Assembly (NCBI RefSeq): GCF_048128805.1
Contig: NC_136002.1
Coordinates: forward strand, 25,065,102-25,129,101
Direction: 5' to 3'
Length of the DNA: 64,000 nt
Source of the DNA: Centroberyx gerrardi
Lineage: Eukaryota; Chordata; Actinopteri; Beryciformes; Berycidae
Shown: in pieces, positions 46,331-58,830 of the stretch
Layout: the number at the start of each line of letters is the position of its first letter
How positions within the stretch are numbered: position 1 is the first letter of the stretch
The notes under the pieces: generated by a model
What the model saw: the letters and a program-made list of their open reading frames with translations, nothing else
Told to the model about the DNA's origin: nothing
The model's database searches: none
Position numbers and translations under genes: made by a program

Positions 46331-48823
46331 TCTACACTTCTACAATTTCACACTAAGGTACACATGAAAATCACCATTTCAATTCCTGATATTCAATATT
46401 CCGTTAGTAATGCATCCACTGTTAAAGGAACATTTTGTGTGAAATTCTGACTGCATCCGATTGCAAGCGTGTTTTTGGTAGACTATGAAGAGAAGTAAAT
46501 GTTTCCTCAGTATCAACTAACCTGATCTCAAAGGGAAATGAAAGAAAACAGAAAGGAGACAGGTGAGTCATCCATTTTAATGACATTTTATAATTCACTC
46601 TGTCATCTATTTTAAGGAAGCAAAATAAAGACTGATTAGGTCTTGCTATCAAAGAAGTAAAAGTGACTCAACCCTTGCCACAAATCCTTGACTTTTAGTA
46701 GAAAAAGGTGGTTAAGCTCTTTAAATGGGTCTCATTAAGATAATCGCATCCTTGTGTGAGAGAATCAGGCGGCATGCAATCAAAGGAGCTTTCAGAAGGG
46801 CTAATTTTCAATAAATCCTATTGATTGGTAATGCAACCCTGTCTCTAATAAAGCAAGAGCAATATGAGCCATTTTGAGTAGTAGAACATTTTTTTCTCAG
46901 GCAAAAAATGTCTCAGATCTAATGAGATCTAAAAATGAGAAAAAATGAGAAGGATTATGATTTTCAACAACACCAATGAAGGAAAAGTCACTCTAAAACA
47001 GAATTTATGTGAGCTATTCCTCTGATTATAGACAGGTTAGTCAGAATTTCTCTACTGGAAGTGATTTTGTTAACGATTTCTGATTAGATTTGCTTGACTG
47101 TAACACAGTGTCCTTCATAGATTTTTTTCAGAGGCAGGGGAGCTTCATCCATCACCATTAGGATCTTTAGTGCAGAATGAACAAAAGGGAAGAATCTCTT
47201 TGGAGATTATCGAAAAAGAGAGAACAGTTGAGTCATATCCTCAACACAGAGCAGCGTGGCAGCAGCCTGCAATATCGCTGAAATCACAGCCTGCTCTCTG
47301 AAATCCTTGAGCTGCTGATTATCCTTTACCTCGATGCAGCCAGGGCCAAACAGTATGTGAGCAGGACTTATGGCACAGCTGAACATATGAGCTGCTCTGT
47401 AACACTGTACCACTTATTTCCACGGAGAAACAAGACGATCCTGTTTTAGAACCTGAGCCGACAGGAAAGGCTTTTCAAATGTTTGACTTATTACAGGAAA
47501 GCTCCTCGTAAACACGCAGTTGTTAAAAACTGGAAGTTAATTTGCATGATGTGTAGATAATCAGAGACACAAGCTCATATAGGAAACCACAAAGTTATGT
47601 TTGTGATTTGTACTGGTGGTTATTGTGATTTTATTTTTTAACTTAATTTTTTTTTATTGTAACATTTAGTATAATATTTAGTATTTTTGCACTCCTTATA
47701 TAGTGACTGGTGACCTATCAACATTACTGGCACTTGGTGTCTTCCATACTCTAGCTTCTCATATCTCTACACTCCTCACTGGGATTTCAGTCATCAGTAG
47801 GACTCTCTCCCAGAGTTCCTTGCTTCAGTCAGCGTGGGAGTTAACCTAACAAACCCATTTCTGGTGCATAAAACTCTCAACAACAGCTGCAACTGGAATA
47901 AACTTTAACTTGGTCAATTGTTTTACAGGGACACAAGTTCCTGTTTTTCAATAACAGGAAATGTCAGGAAAAGGGAAGGTCACAGAAGTTTCATCCCTGG
48001 GGCAGCAGCTAACAGGTCCATCGCTGTCGAAATGTCAACAGCAGATGAAGCTGTTTACCTGCGCTCTGACCCTCTGGTGAAATGTGAATATAAAATTGTA
48101 TCTCACACAAATATGCAAAGAAGCAAATTTTCGAGTCACAGTGTACCTGATATTATGATTGGGTATAAACTCGTTCCTAATGTTTCAGTTAAATTCTCAG
48201 TGTTTGGCAGTGCATGTTTACAGACATTCAGTATACAAGCTTTAAGGTTTTAGGTCAGGTTGGAGTTTCAGTTATCCATTTATACAAACATTTTTCAGCT
48301 GCTCCGGAGGCAGAAATAATTTCATTTATTCATTTTCAGTTAAACCTCAGTGGGCGGAGCCAAACAACCACTGTTTTTTTTTGGCGCAAGTTAGCTAACT
48401 GGCAAACTTGAATGGTAAAGAAGGAACTCTGGTCAAAATAGAAATGAAAAATAGAAATGGCAATGATCTTTTTCATTTATCCATAGCAGTCATCATCTTG
48501 GAAGGCTAGCCTGAACTTCGCGCGTCAGCTAAGCTAACCATAATGTAGTGTGGGTAGATTGCATTTTTTCAGGTAGCAGCAGACGCACTAGGCTTCATAA
48601 TATTAGCTTCTTCCTCTCTTACCTCTTCTTTATTTTCACTGGGCTTCAGTCTAACTTCACTTAGGTAGAAAAACGTCTTCAGATTTAATTCAACCAATAA
48701 CTTTTCTGCCTCCAGAGCAGCTCCTGTGATGAACGTTTGCATAATTAAAACTGCATGAACCTGCAGGCCGAGGGCTGCTGTGACTAAGAGACCTTGAAAC
48801 ATAAACATCATGTGGGACGGAGA

Positions 48824-48840
48824 GACTGACTGACTGACTG
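48824..48840. repeat. (GACT)n microsatellite
   Basis: Just over four perfect GACT units in intergenic DNA. Confidence 0.8.
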
Positions 48841-49209
48841 CGATGTGAATCCTTGATTGAATAGATTAAACAGGCTGATGGAACAGAAAGTGACAGTAAT
48901 GGCAGCGATGTGGAGGTGGAGGTTTGCCAAGTCACTGCTGTTTATCAGCCACCATGCCACACCTTGAGGGGACAAGTGTTTCTCCTTCTTCTCCTTCAGT
49001 TTCCAATTCCTTATCCCTGTTGAGTAGCTGTATGAACATGAAGGAAAAGAGCTTGTGTGCTTTTGTAGATGATATGAATGACATGATGGGCGCTTGTGCT
49101 CAGAGACTAGATGGGCTGTGACGATCTTAGATTGATCTTAGCCACTGGGGAAGACAAAATCTGAGCATGGACTGTGAGCAGTGGGTTTAAAACAGCAGCA
49201 CTGACACCC

Positions 49210-49620
49210 ACACTCTCTACGAACCAGTAATCCCTTAAAATAACTTTACATTTACATTAATTCAGCCCGTAATTCATGCAAAATCCCCTTAAAATGAGTT
49301 AAGGGAGTTATTAATGGAGGAGGCCCCATCAAAACCATCTAAAACACCTCATAATGTTTGACTGCTTACTTTCTAATTGAATGTAGAATTCAGGGAGACA
49401 GGAACTTAAAAAACATTTTAAAAAATCCCTTAATTACTAGTGTCTCCACGAATCAACCCATGAATAAATCCCTTAAAAACCCATGATACTAACCTTACTT
49501 TTTTTTTTTAAAGCTATGTTATTTTTGATGGATAATGTTTATGTAATGAGAAATTAAGGACATTTCAGGGATAAAATTAAGGGGTTTGGAAGACAAGAAA
49601 ACCAAATTCCCCAAATGACA
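49210..49620. repeat. Repeat-like segment with recurring CCCTTAA phrases
   Basis: AATCCCTTAAAATA, CCCCTTAAAATGAG, TCCCTTAATTACTAG, ATCCCTTAAAAACC and the inverted TTAAGGGGTTTGG recur over 400 bases, alongside CTCCACGAATCAACCCATG. This suggests a decayed transposon or its relics. No ends were resolved. Confidence 0.4.
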
Positions 49621-50279
49621 TGCTAAGACAGGCACATCCAATGAGGACACGCCAAGCTATAACAAAATGGTGAAAGGATGAATTTTATGGTGTTCTGACT
49701 TCATTTAGATCTACTTTGTTCATTTCTACTCATAGGTTTTTATGTAGGCTAATAGCTGCAACACTATGGCCGTAGTTCTGTTTTTCAGCCATGTCTCATC
49801 TGCATGTGGAGGATCAGGGTCAAGAAGCACTGTGACAGACAGGCACCATGTTATCTTATGCTCATGATGAAGCTTTGTGCTAAAGTGAGCTAGTCTTAAA
49901 TGAACATCTGTTTGATATATACTTGCTATACTATAAATTTACATCTCAAAGATTTCTGTAAGCCTAAAAAGGAGGGTAAACTGAGTTTTAGGTGAGTTTT
50001 CTCTCATTACATCCCTGCTGTAGCCTTTAGTTGTAGACAGGTGTGGTAGTGGAGAGTAAAGCCACTTAATTTGAGGGGGGCTGAAGCAATGCTTTTCTTA
50101 AACTAATATTGATTATTGTTCATATTAGTGGTTGTTTTCCTTACAAAGACCGACTATACTTCCCCCACCTTATTAACCAGAGGCTACATCACTAGTTGCA
50201 GGTGGCATCAACAGTAAACATATGGGGTTCCCGTGTTTTCTTGTTGGCTATAAATCTACGGTGTTTAGTGTCCTGGTCA

Positions 50280-50420
50280 CGTGAGGTTGCTATCCAATCA
50301 TAATCGTGATCTGTAGCTGCACAGCGTGTCATCCTCACAAACCAACAGCCAATCAGCTGCGTCAAGTGAACCACAGTAAGACCAGAAGTAAGGCGATTTA
50401 GCTTTCAAAATAAAGACGTA
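50280..50420. repeat. 120-base dispersed sequence, copy A
   Basis: It contains a CCAAT box (CAGCCAATCAGC), AAGACCAGAAGTAAG and GCTTTCAAAATAAAG in this order. Copy B lies 430 bases downstream with the same order. The inverse of its TTTCAAAATAAAG end recurs at 51265 and at 26003. Confidence 0.5.
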
Positions 50421-50739
50421 GAATGTGTCACTTTTGACATAAACAACAATCGTATCAAAATATTCAGTGGAATCTGTACATTAAATATACAGTGAATATC
50501 TAGGCCTAGCTGTAAAATAGATGCTAAAAAGATATTGATTATATTGTAGGCTATATAGGCTACATATTTGATGACACAAAGTCAGTCCTCCTTAGTTAAA
50601 TTCTTTAATTTTAACTTTACTTTAATTTATTTAACTTTGGTACTTTGTAGCTATTACTCAAAAATTTTGCAACACGTTGGTCAATATGGGTTTTATTTTA
50701 AAGCTTTGACCAGAAGCTCTACTTTACATTTCGTGATCT

Positions 50740-50850
50740 TGACACTGGTCTGCCACTTCTCTGTCAGCTCTCATAGCTGCAGCCATCCAATCACAAATGC
50801 CAGAATAAGACCGGAACTAAGAAGATTTGCCTTCAAAATAAAATCGGAAT
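50740..50850. repeat. 120-base dispersed sequence, copy B
   Basis: CAGCCATCCAATCAC, then TAAGACCGGAACTAAGA, GCCTTCAAAATAAAA and GGAATTTGTCACTT, parallel to copy A at 50280-50420. Confidence 0.5.
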
Positions 50851-51263
50851 TTGTCACTTACAGAAAGAATATATTCTATAGACTAGAATAAAATAGAATA
50901 AAAAAAAAAATTGTAGGCTATGAAACATCTTTAAAACAACGGCTTGTGTGTGTCTTGCACTACGTATTCTCCATGTTTTAGGCCTACCTTTTTACTGTAT
51001 TTTACTGTTTTACTGTTTACTCTTTTATGTGTTCTTATTTTTCTAGTAGGCTATCCCATTGCTAAGCACTTAACCATGGTTTAGAAAGGTGCCACATAAA
51101 TAAAGTTTTACTTAGGCCTAGCCTACTTCCTTATAGAAATACCCAGTGAAATTAAATATTTACTAAAACCTTTATATTGTATAATGCTAAATGGTATTTC
51201 CTGATGAAAGGTTGCTTTAAACTTTATTTCCCAAATGACGTTTCAACACGTTCATCATGAAAG

Positions 51264-51400
51264 CCTTTATTTTGAAAGCTGATACCGGAAGTCCTGCTTC
51301 AATTCCAGCTCGCTTGACGGTTGTAACGCTCATCATGCTATAGATTTGATACAGTCCGGGTGCCAGTAACGCTGCTGGCGGACAGATAGCCTGCATCAGG
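51264..51400 (+). promoter_or_regulatory. trmt9b: Candidate trmt9b promoter and 5' leader exon
   Basis: CTTTATTTTGAAAG (51265-51278) and a perfect ETS site ACCGGAAGT (51284-51292) are followed by moderately CpG-rich sequence and a donor ATCAG|GTAATA at 51399/51400. A second donor, TACG|GTAAGT at 51598/51599, lies in the same CpG-rich patch. This is the only promoter-like patch on the + strand between n4bp2l2 and trmt9b, hence the assignment. The distance of 5 kb and the lack of transcript evidence keep confidence low. Confidence 0.33.
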
Positions 51401-51599
51401 TAATAACTCTCTACAGCTTACATTATCCGTCGTTACAATGTTGTTGATGATGTGCTCGGTGCTGCTGTGTCGAGCACGCGCTTCTGGATCGTATGACAGA
51501 TCGATGATGTAGATTGGATGTATGTGTAGAGAGGGAACTTCACCTCCGAGCGACCTGACAGGAGGTGGATGATTGCATGGCGTTTTGCACAGTGTACGG

Positions 51600-54500
51600 T
51601 AAGTGGCTTTGCATTTTCGGTGGATCATTAGTGTGTTGGAGAGGATGGAACTGACATGATGATTTTAGTTACTGCAGCGCGCTAAACATATCCAAATTTA
51701 CTAAACCCGTTGTTAATTCCAACATTTGTCTTGTTCTAGTTTTGAATCCATGCATTAGAGAAACTTTAATGGGACAAAAAGTGGTATGCGGAACAAGTCT
51801 AATAGATAATATGTAAATTTAAGATATAACCTGTTGTATCATATTTTCAGAGATATCTTTCACACAAAAATTGGCCAAAAATGTGTTTGCACATATAGAT
51901 GGCATTGGCTGAAATTGTATTTGAGTGAATACTTTGGATATAGCCTTTCTTGCAGATCTATGTTGTACACTTATGTATGTACTCAACAATGTATTTCCAT
52001 TGTCCAAAATAAATGTATGTCATCTGCATGTACAAATACATGTATGGCCAATTTCTGTGTATTTTGAAATATATTTATATTCTGAAATATGCATAGGCTA
52101 GTTTATATTGCAGTATGGGTAGGGCAGTTTTTGTTGTGTTAAAATTTGTGATTAGAACAATTAAAGCAGCTCCTAAACAGTGAGGTTTAGTAGGTCTTCC
52201 TTTCAGCACATGTTGATGTTGGCTCGTGAACTGGCACACATGATGGATAAACCTGTTCTCTGTGGCTGCTTTTACTCCTATGGTGGTTAGTGGCAACTGG
52301 CAGAATGACTGTCTCGCCCCCCCTATCAACAATAGCCTATTCATAATGACATCACTAATCTTGCACTCACCGCTGAGGTCTGACCTGTGGGTTCACACAC
52401 TGTAATTGTGGGTCATGAATATTTGCTTGAAGTTGTTCTATATGCAGGTTCATGCATTGGATTTGCTTTGAGCCCATTTGGCTATTGATTTAGATTACAT
52501 TATTGGCTATATGGCTTATCAAAAAGTCTCATCCATAGCCCAACACATTTTGTTATAGGACTCACCTACACTGTAATTTGTAAACAGAGGATTTAACAGG
52601 GAATCACAACCTAGCTGCAATAGACCATAAATTGTACCTGATTTTATCTTTGTCCTTTCAAGCAAATTTCCTGTCTAAGGCAAATCTCAGTTTGCCAGGC
52701 ATTACCTCTGTCTTGTGATTTAATTTCAGTCCCCATTGTCAGCCAGAGAGGCATTGCTCTGAGCCTCACAGCTGCTGGTTACATAATGTCGGCTGAGTGT
52801 CACAGTTTAGTGAAGAGAGGGGGGAAACTCAGGCTGAATTGAGCACCGGCAATACTGAAGCAGGCCAAATTGCGACGTTACATAAGGGATGTTTTCCTTC
52901 CATTGGCTGGGATGGTGGTCCAGAAATAGGTCTGAGTGAAGATGTAATGCTACATGCTGCATTTACCAAACAGAGGACACACGGCTCTTAATGCTGAGAA
53001 AGGGTACCGAAGATGTGTACACAGTTTAAAGCATGAGAATGAGATATTTGCATTTTGTGCTGCCTTCAAGCAGCCTAGCACAGGTTGTCCCAGATTGCCA
53101 GTTTCCTGTGTTTAATGTTCCAAGTAATGATCAGTGTGTACAGACTACAGACACCCGATCTGCAGCTACATTCAAGGACAGTGCTGTCATGTCTTTCAAC
53201 AGAGGCAGGGAGAAGTATAGCACTGAGAATGCACTGTGGCATTACATGATTCTTTACGTTGCATTGTTCTGTGGATTTGTTGGTATGAATTTCCTTAGAG
53301 ACAGGCATTCCACTGTCAGTCTTGGGGGGGGGAAAAGTAGATGTGGATGCGTAAAACTGTTTCTAAACATGCATTAAACGATGTGGAAAATGTAATCGTA
53401 TCACATGAGGCTGTCTTGCATCTCAATTGCCTCACTCATTTCTAATCTAATAGAAAGAAAAAATCATATTTTCAGCACAAATTGCACTGCAGATGAAGCT
53501 ATTGGTAATAGGTAGATAATAACATGGTGTTATCATACCGGTGTTATCATACCATATAATGGGACATAAACCGAAATGGCAGTGACTCATTTTGTACAAG
53601 AGGATGTAACTGTTTTTGTATTTACCAACTGACTGTATCATGAAGTTTGAAGATGCATCCAAACTGCAGCTTTGTATTGGTTTTGAAACACGGGTAACTA
53701 GTGTGATATGATGCCTGCTGGGTTCGGTTGGCACTGACAACTTCCATCCATCATAAGTGATTTTATATCAGAGTTTGGTACAAATCAGATGTTTGATGCT
53801 AAAGAGGGAAAGTGACAGCTAGCATCTCCACTGGCCATATTCAGTTCTGAGAAAGCAGCCCTTATTTTTTTTGACATTGACAAATTCAAAGTGATTTCTT
53901 TTTCATAAATTACAGACCAAACAAACCTCTCCAGAAGTTGAAAATGTATATATAGTTTTAAAAAAAAATTGTAAAAGCGCAATAATGTCTTTAGCAGTCC
54001 ACATTTGATCAAACTCATTAAAATCAATCATTGTCCCGTTTAAGCCTTTTCACACTGAGTTTCAAATGCAACCACCTCAGGACAACATGATGGCTTTTTC
54101 TTGTTATTGTTAAATAATTGTAATATACGAATCCAACCAAACAAGTCAATTAACGTTAATTAGCAGTTCTGTTACCAAACAATATTTCTGCTAAATCCCT
54201 TTACATGAATGCCTGCTGTAATCATTTTCAACCATAAAACCCATTTCTGAGCAGCTTGAGATAATTGGTGTCATGCTGCAAGAAAACGTGTGATGAAACG
54301 ACCCATAACAAAAGCATGCAAATAGCTGTTCCGGCAATTTTATTCAAATGAGTACAGCTTGTTGGATCAAAGTTTCATCAGCTTCAGGAACACGTGCAGT
54401 TTGCACACATCATCTGAATTTTAAGATCCCCTTGTGGTCAACATGTGATGGAAATCAGCAGCGCATGTTTTTGTTTTACATCCTATCTCAGATGAGTAAG

Positions 54501-56061
54501 GCAGTGGAGCATAAAATCAATTAATCCAGAAGATCATATGCTGTGACAGACAGCAGAAAGGTCAGATGAGTGCTCCGCAACTACCAGCTTTGCATATTGA
54601 TATATATTTTTGCCTAAAATGGCTGGATTTGGTTTAGAATTAGCCTTTAGATGCTTTTAAACTGGAATAACCTTGGAAACTCCCTGTTCAAATAGAGCTG
54701 GACTGCACTGAGGGAGCCACAGCAGCAGCAGCACTGCAGGAGGTAGTGGGCCGCATCCTAATAAACTGAGACACACTGCAGTAGAGGAGGGGAAACCGAC
54801 TAACATAAACATCACAATTACATCATCCCCCAATTTGAAAATGATTTCTGCAGTCCTAAAATTCAATAATAATGTATTTCTATATGTTTTAATGACATAC
54901 AATATGATCCTTTTTACAAAATTGTCTATTGCGAACAGATGTCAGAGGCGGTCTTTAAACCGAATCTCCCCATTACTCTATTTTTGGCTTAACTACAGTC
55001 TTTCCCAGTAAACTGCAACCTCTAGGAACATTTCACAGCCGAATAAAAAAAAAAAAAAAAAATCCAACTGTGAAAGGATTCCCAAGGAATCAAAACGAAA
55101 CATGAGGTACTGTGATGTCTTTCGGGAGGGAGAAACATATTTTTTCACTTAACAGGAATTGCAACAAAAGCTATATCACAATCTAATGGTATTTAGTTAT
55201 TTGATGCTGTCAGATGATGGAAAATAATGTAATCAAACTGAAAATCTATCCGATTGTATGTATGGGCCTTGGATTTCGAGGGAATTTAATTTCCCCTTTG
55301 GGATCAATAAAGCTAATCTTATGTCAAAGTAATTCCCAGAACTGTGAGTTGATGCTGACATTTCCCACGGCTTGTTCCGTCATATTAAATGTTCTTACTT
55401 GGAGCACAACAGTAAACACAGCAGCAGCCTGATTTCAACTCACAGGGTGTAACGGGGCCAGCCGGGGCTAATTAAAATCTCTGTCAAGGACTTTTCACCT
55501 AAACATGATTGATGTTATTCCCTTTGCATCTTGTTGCCAACAAGTATGATTTATACGGTGGGCTTTTTGCTTCGATATTACTGTATAAATAATTTGACTT
55601 GGCCTAATCGACTAAACCTATTCAACCCTGCTGTGGGAACGTGACTACTGACTTCTCTGTGAGGTGGAGAGCGCTTCCTTCCTGCTACCTTGTTTGTAAT
55701 TTATGGATCCTGTTCTCGTTTTACAGTGGCAGGAGATTGACGACAAATTAAAACATGATGACTTCTATTTATTCGCAGTACTTGACATTGGCCTGTCCTC
55801 AGAGGCCTGCAGAGCGGATGAGACTGGACGAGGCGAGGCTGACTGATCGTGACGCAGTAGGGGGTTGAAGTGCTTGGCGGGGGGTTAAATGTTGAATTGC
55901 CCCCGCTGCTTGAAAGACGTTTGAGTGTCTCCGCTGATTAAGAGAGGATTTGACCTTAACCAGCATGTTGACAGGAACGGCGCCGTGTTGTTCGTCTCAG
56001 GGTTTCACAGTCTTATTGATGCGTTCCATATCCTTTAATGTGATTGACGAACTGTTTGATG
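51600..56061. other. Long intron or intergenic stretch upstream of trmt9b coding exons
   Basis: No coding exon is recognised. There is an octamer ATGCAAAT at 54316-54323 in otherwise unique sequence, a poly(A) run at about 55046-55064, and a LINE-like 3' tail fragment near 55270-55320. Everything else is unremarkable AT-rich DNA. Confidence 0.5.
55265..55325 (+). mobile_element. Short LINE-like 3' tail fragment
   Basis: AATTTCCCCTTTGGGATCAA followed by TAAAGCTAATCTTAT resembles the conserved 3' end of fish non-LTR retrotransposons and the SINEs that borrow it. Only the tail is present, as expected of a 5'-truncated insertion. Confidence 0.5.
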
Positions 56062-56453
56062 TAGGGATGGGACGATATGTTTATCTCATGATACGATTCG
56101 ATACGCGATATGGGGTTCATGATTCGATAAAACCACGATACAATGTAATAAATAAAAGCTCAATGACAACAAAGTATGCAGAATTCTGTTTATTTCTGAG
56201 CGACAAATCTTTATAGCAATGGCAGTGGCTTGCTAGAATGTAAACAACAATCAAAAAATGTCATTACAAAGTGGAAATACTATAATTTGGATGGAGAGCT
56301 TGTGAATCTGTGATGGGCAAGCCGACTCATTTGTGAGTACTACAGCAGAATAAAATGGAGCGAATATCACGATTCATTTCTCTGCCCCACGATACGTATT
56401 GTCACATTTTTGTATTGCGAAACATTGAATTTCTATGTATTGTCCCATCCCCA
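56062..56453. mobile_element. hAT-like miniature element upstream of trmt9b coding exon 1
   Basis: The ends TAGGGATGGGACGATA and the reverse complement of TATTGTCCCATCCCCA match at 14 of 16 bases. An exact 8-base duplication GTTTGATG flanks it at 56054-56061 and 56454-56461, the hAT length. The 392-base interior carries GATACGATTCGATACGCGAT and CCACGATACGTATTG blocks and no transposase. It ends 66 bases before the exon's first base (56528). Confidence 0.88.
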
Positions 56454-56570
56454 GTTTGATGTATTTTGTCGTATTTATCATTTGGACATGAGCAGCCAAG
56501 GTAAGGCAGATGTGTTTGTCTCTGCAGGCATGATGCTGTGAGGCTGCTGTAGGAGGCGGCCTGGACGACC

Positions 56571-58830
56571 ATGATGGAGGAGGCTGCCAACCAGCTGGAG
56601 AGAGACCATGTGCACAGTGTCTATGACAAGATTGCTCCATATTTCAATGACAGCCGCTACAAAGCCTGGCCTAAGGTACGCCAGTTCCTCGTGGACCTGC
56701 AGCCGGGGAGCATCGTCGCCGATGTGGGTAGGTGTCACTGTTCTTCCTGCAGATCTACCATCTTGACAACTGACGCATGATTAGCACAGTGTGTACTCAG
56801 TTAGTTTCATGTAGTTTTACACCATTTATTCTTTTGTTTGTTGTTGAAATGGATCTTTTTGGGGCTGGGCGATATAGTATGGCTCACGCATGCGAAATCA
56901 CATGTTAAATAATCCAATTAATGTTCATCCCATTGAACTGAATGGTAATGTTAGGTGTGATGTCAAACAAAACTGAAATTTTCAAATAATATTCCTACCA
57001 TACCTCGTTTTGTCAGGGTTGTTAAATAATCATCAATTTAAACATTGTTTGTTATATCCCAAAATTACCATATCATCACAATATGATTCCACTGAAAGAC
57101 AATAAACGATAATATTGAATTATCACCCAGCCCTAGATTATTTATAATATGTTGTTTACTGGAGACACTTGGAATACCAATTAGTAATTCTGAAGCTCTC
57201 TTTCTTTCTAAAGAGATTTAAAATCTAACTAAAGTGCAGATCTTTCCTCATGGTTGTTTTAAAATGTTGATTGTCTCCTCCACTGCAGGCTGTGGTAACG
57301 GCAAATATCTCCACATCAATGAGGAGGTGTTCAAGCTGGGGTGTGACGTTTGTCGCCCCCTGGTGGACTTTGCCTGGAGCCAGGGACATGAGGTCCAGAT
57401 GTGCGATGGGCTGCATTTGCCTTACAGAGACGGCTGCTTCGACGCTGTGCTCTCTATTGCAGGTAGTGGACACACAGTGGGGGAGGAGGGAATCACTCAT
57501 TCCTCTCAGTCAGTCACATTCGCTCTCTCCATGTGCATTATGCTCAACTCCTGCGGCTGTCATTTGCTTCAAATGAAATGAACTTATAATAATAATCAAC
57601 ATCCATTTACAATGAGCATGTGTTGCCCAGCCAACAGTGGTTAGACAGTGTGGATATAATCCATGGCTCTTGCTCAAACACAAAGAGTGTAATTATGAGC
57701 ACAAAGATGACAGCAAACACCCACACTATTAATTTACATTGGGTGCCATTCACATAATGTGTTTGGTGACTCAGACATGACGTCTAAATGCTGACTGTGA
57801 CACAATATTACTGTAAAATAAATGCCTTCCCACTGTCAAACTTGTTTTTCTGACCAATAATTTTTTTCTCGTAGTCATCCATCATTTGTCCACCAAAGAG
57901 CGGCGTATTCGAGCAATAAAGGAGATGGCGCGCACTCTGCGGGTGGGAGGACGCATCATGATCTACGTGTGGGCCATGGAGCAGAAGCGTCGTAAATTTG
58001 AGAAGCAGGACATCTTCGTCCCCTGGAACCCCAACCCTCATTCTCCCTCCAGCTCCAGCAGGGAGCACGCCAAACCCAGGAGGAGGGGCGCAGCGCAGAG
58101 CGTGAGCGAAGTCATAGACAACACCGACAAGCACAGGAAGGTTAGAAGCACATCCTCCATGGTAGACGAGGAAGACATGACCTGCACCGCGCAGCAGCAG
58201 AGAACCCAGAGACTGTGGTTCTTCTCCAGGTCCCTCGATTCTGTGTTCGACTTCGGCAGCTTAGCCATCTCCCGCTCGTCCTCCAGAGACCTGAGCACTT
58301 TAGCCTCACCCACGGGAGAAAATGAGGGGAACAAGACCGGCCAGCGCGGGAGAGGACAAGGCCTCATCAAGCAGGTCTCCAGCTTCTTTTCCCCTTCGTC
58401 TGTGATCAGCTCGGAGGAGGACGTCTTTGACTCGGTCACAGACCTGCACAAGGGACAGAAAGACGCTGGAGGCACCACCAACAGCACAGAAAACCAGGGC
58501 GTCTCTGTAGCTTTAGTCCAGGAGTGTGGCTCTCTGGCCCTGCCGGATCTAGTCCCGTACCAGAAGGAACACCTCAAGCAGTCTGGGGACAACGAGAATG
58601 ACGGAGGCTCGCAGGGAAAAGAGCGAGAGCAGCAGGAGAGCACACAGAGTCCTCAGGAGAGCGAGGGGCAGGTGGCAGGCTCCTGCCTGAGGTACTATCA
58701 TGTCTTTAGGGAGGGAGAACTGGCAGAGCTGATAGAGAATCATGTTGAGGAGCTTCATGTCACACACACCTACTTTGACCACGCCAACTGGTGTGTAGTG
58801 GCAGAGAAAATTCAGGTATGGAAAATATGA
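56571..58830 (+). CDS. trmt9b: tRNA methyltransferase 9B (KIAA1456), 428 aa
   Basis: Coding exons 56571-56727, 57289-57462 and 57875-58830, phase-consistent with GT-AG ends. The leader part of the first exon starts at 56528 after TCTCTGCAG. The N-terminal SAM-dependent methyltransferase domain shows motif I VADVGCGNGKYL (residues 49-60), CDVCRPLV, LPYRDGCFDAVLSI, VIHHLSTKERRIRAIKEMAR and WAMEQKRRKFEKQDIFVPW, matching the TRM9/ALKBH8 family and human TRMT9B closely. A long polar linker holds WFFSRSLDS, and the C-terminal segment RYYHVFREGELAELI...ANWCVVAEK (about 383-425) is shared with the human protein. Yeast Trm9 with Trm112 completes wobble-uridine mcm5U in tRNA; whether TRMT9B itself methylates tRNA is less clear. 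The last exon reads through a possible donor at 58815 and ends four codons later; an alternative 3' exon is listed separately. Confidence 0.92.
56860..57135. mobile_element. hAT-like miniature element in the first coding intron of trmt9b
   Basis: The ends TGGGGCTGGGCGATA and the reverse complement of TATCACCCAGCCCTA are near-perfect inverted repeats. Flanks GATCTTTT and GATTATTT agree at 6 of 8 bases, an aged target duplication. It is 276 bases long and has no coding capacity. Confidence 0.75.

Larger units (their letters stand above)
44651..51240. other. Intergenic stretch without a recognised gene
   Basis: No open frame here shows protein-family resemblance or splice context on either strand. 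The stretch holds repeat-like segments (about 45957-46330, 48280-48600 and 49210-49620), a short (GACT)n run and two related copies of a 120-base sequence at 50280-50420 and 50740-50850. The quiet, non-repetitive block 46720-46840, with TAAT cores and ATCAAAGG, is the likeliest place for a conserved non-coding element, but that is a guess. Confidence 0.55.

Noticed and set aside
53033-53377. A 114-codon + strand frame with a hydrophobic segment
   Set aside because: No homologue is recognised, there is no Kozak or splice context, and the composition equals surrounding DNA; kept as non-coding.
58038-58643. A 201-codon minus-strand frame
   Set aside because: It lies opposite the long, GC-richer last exon of trmt9b, has no family resemblance and no splice or start context; it is an antisense shadow.
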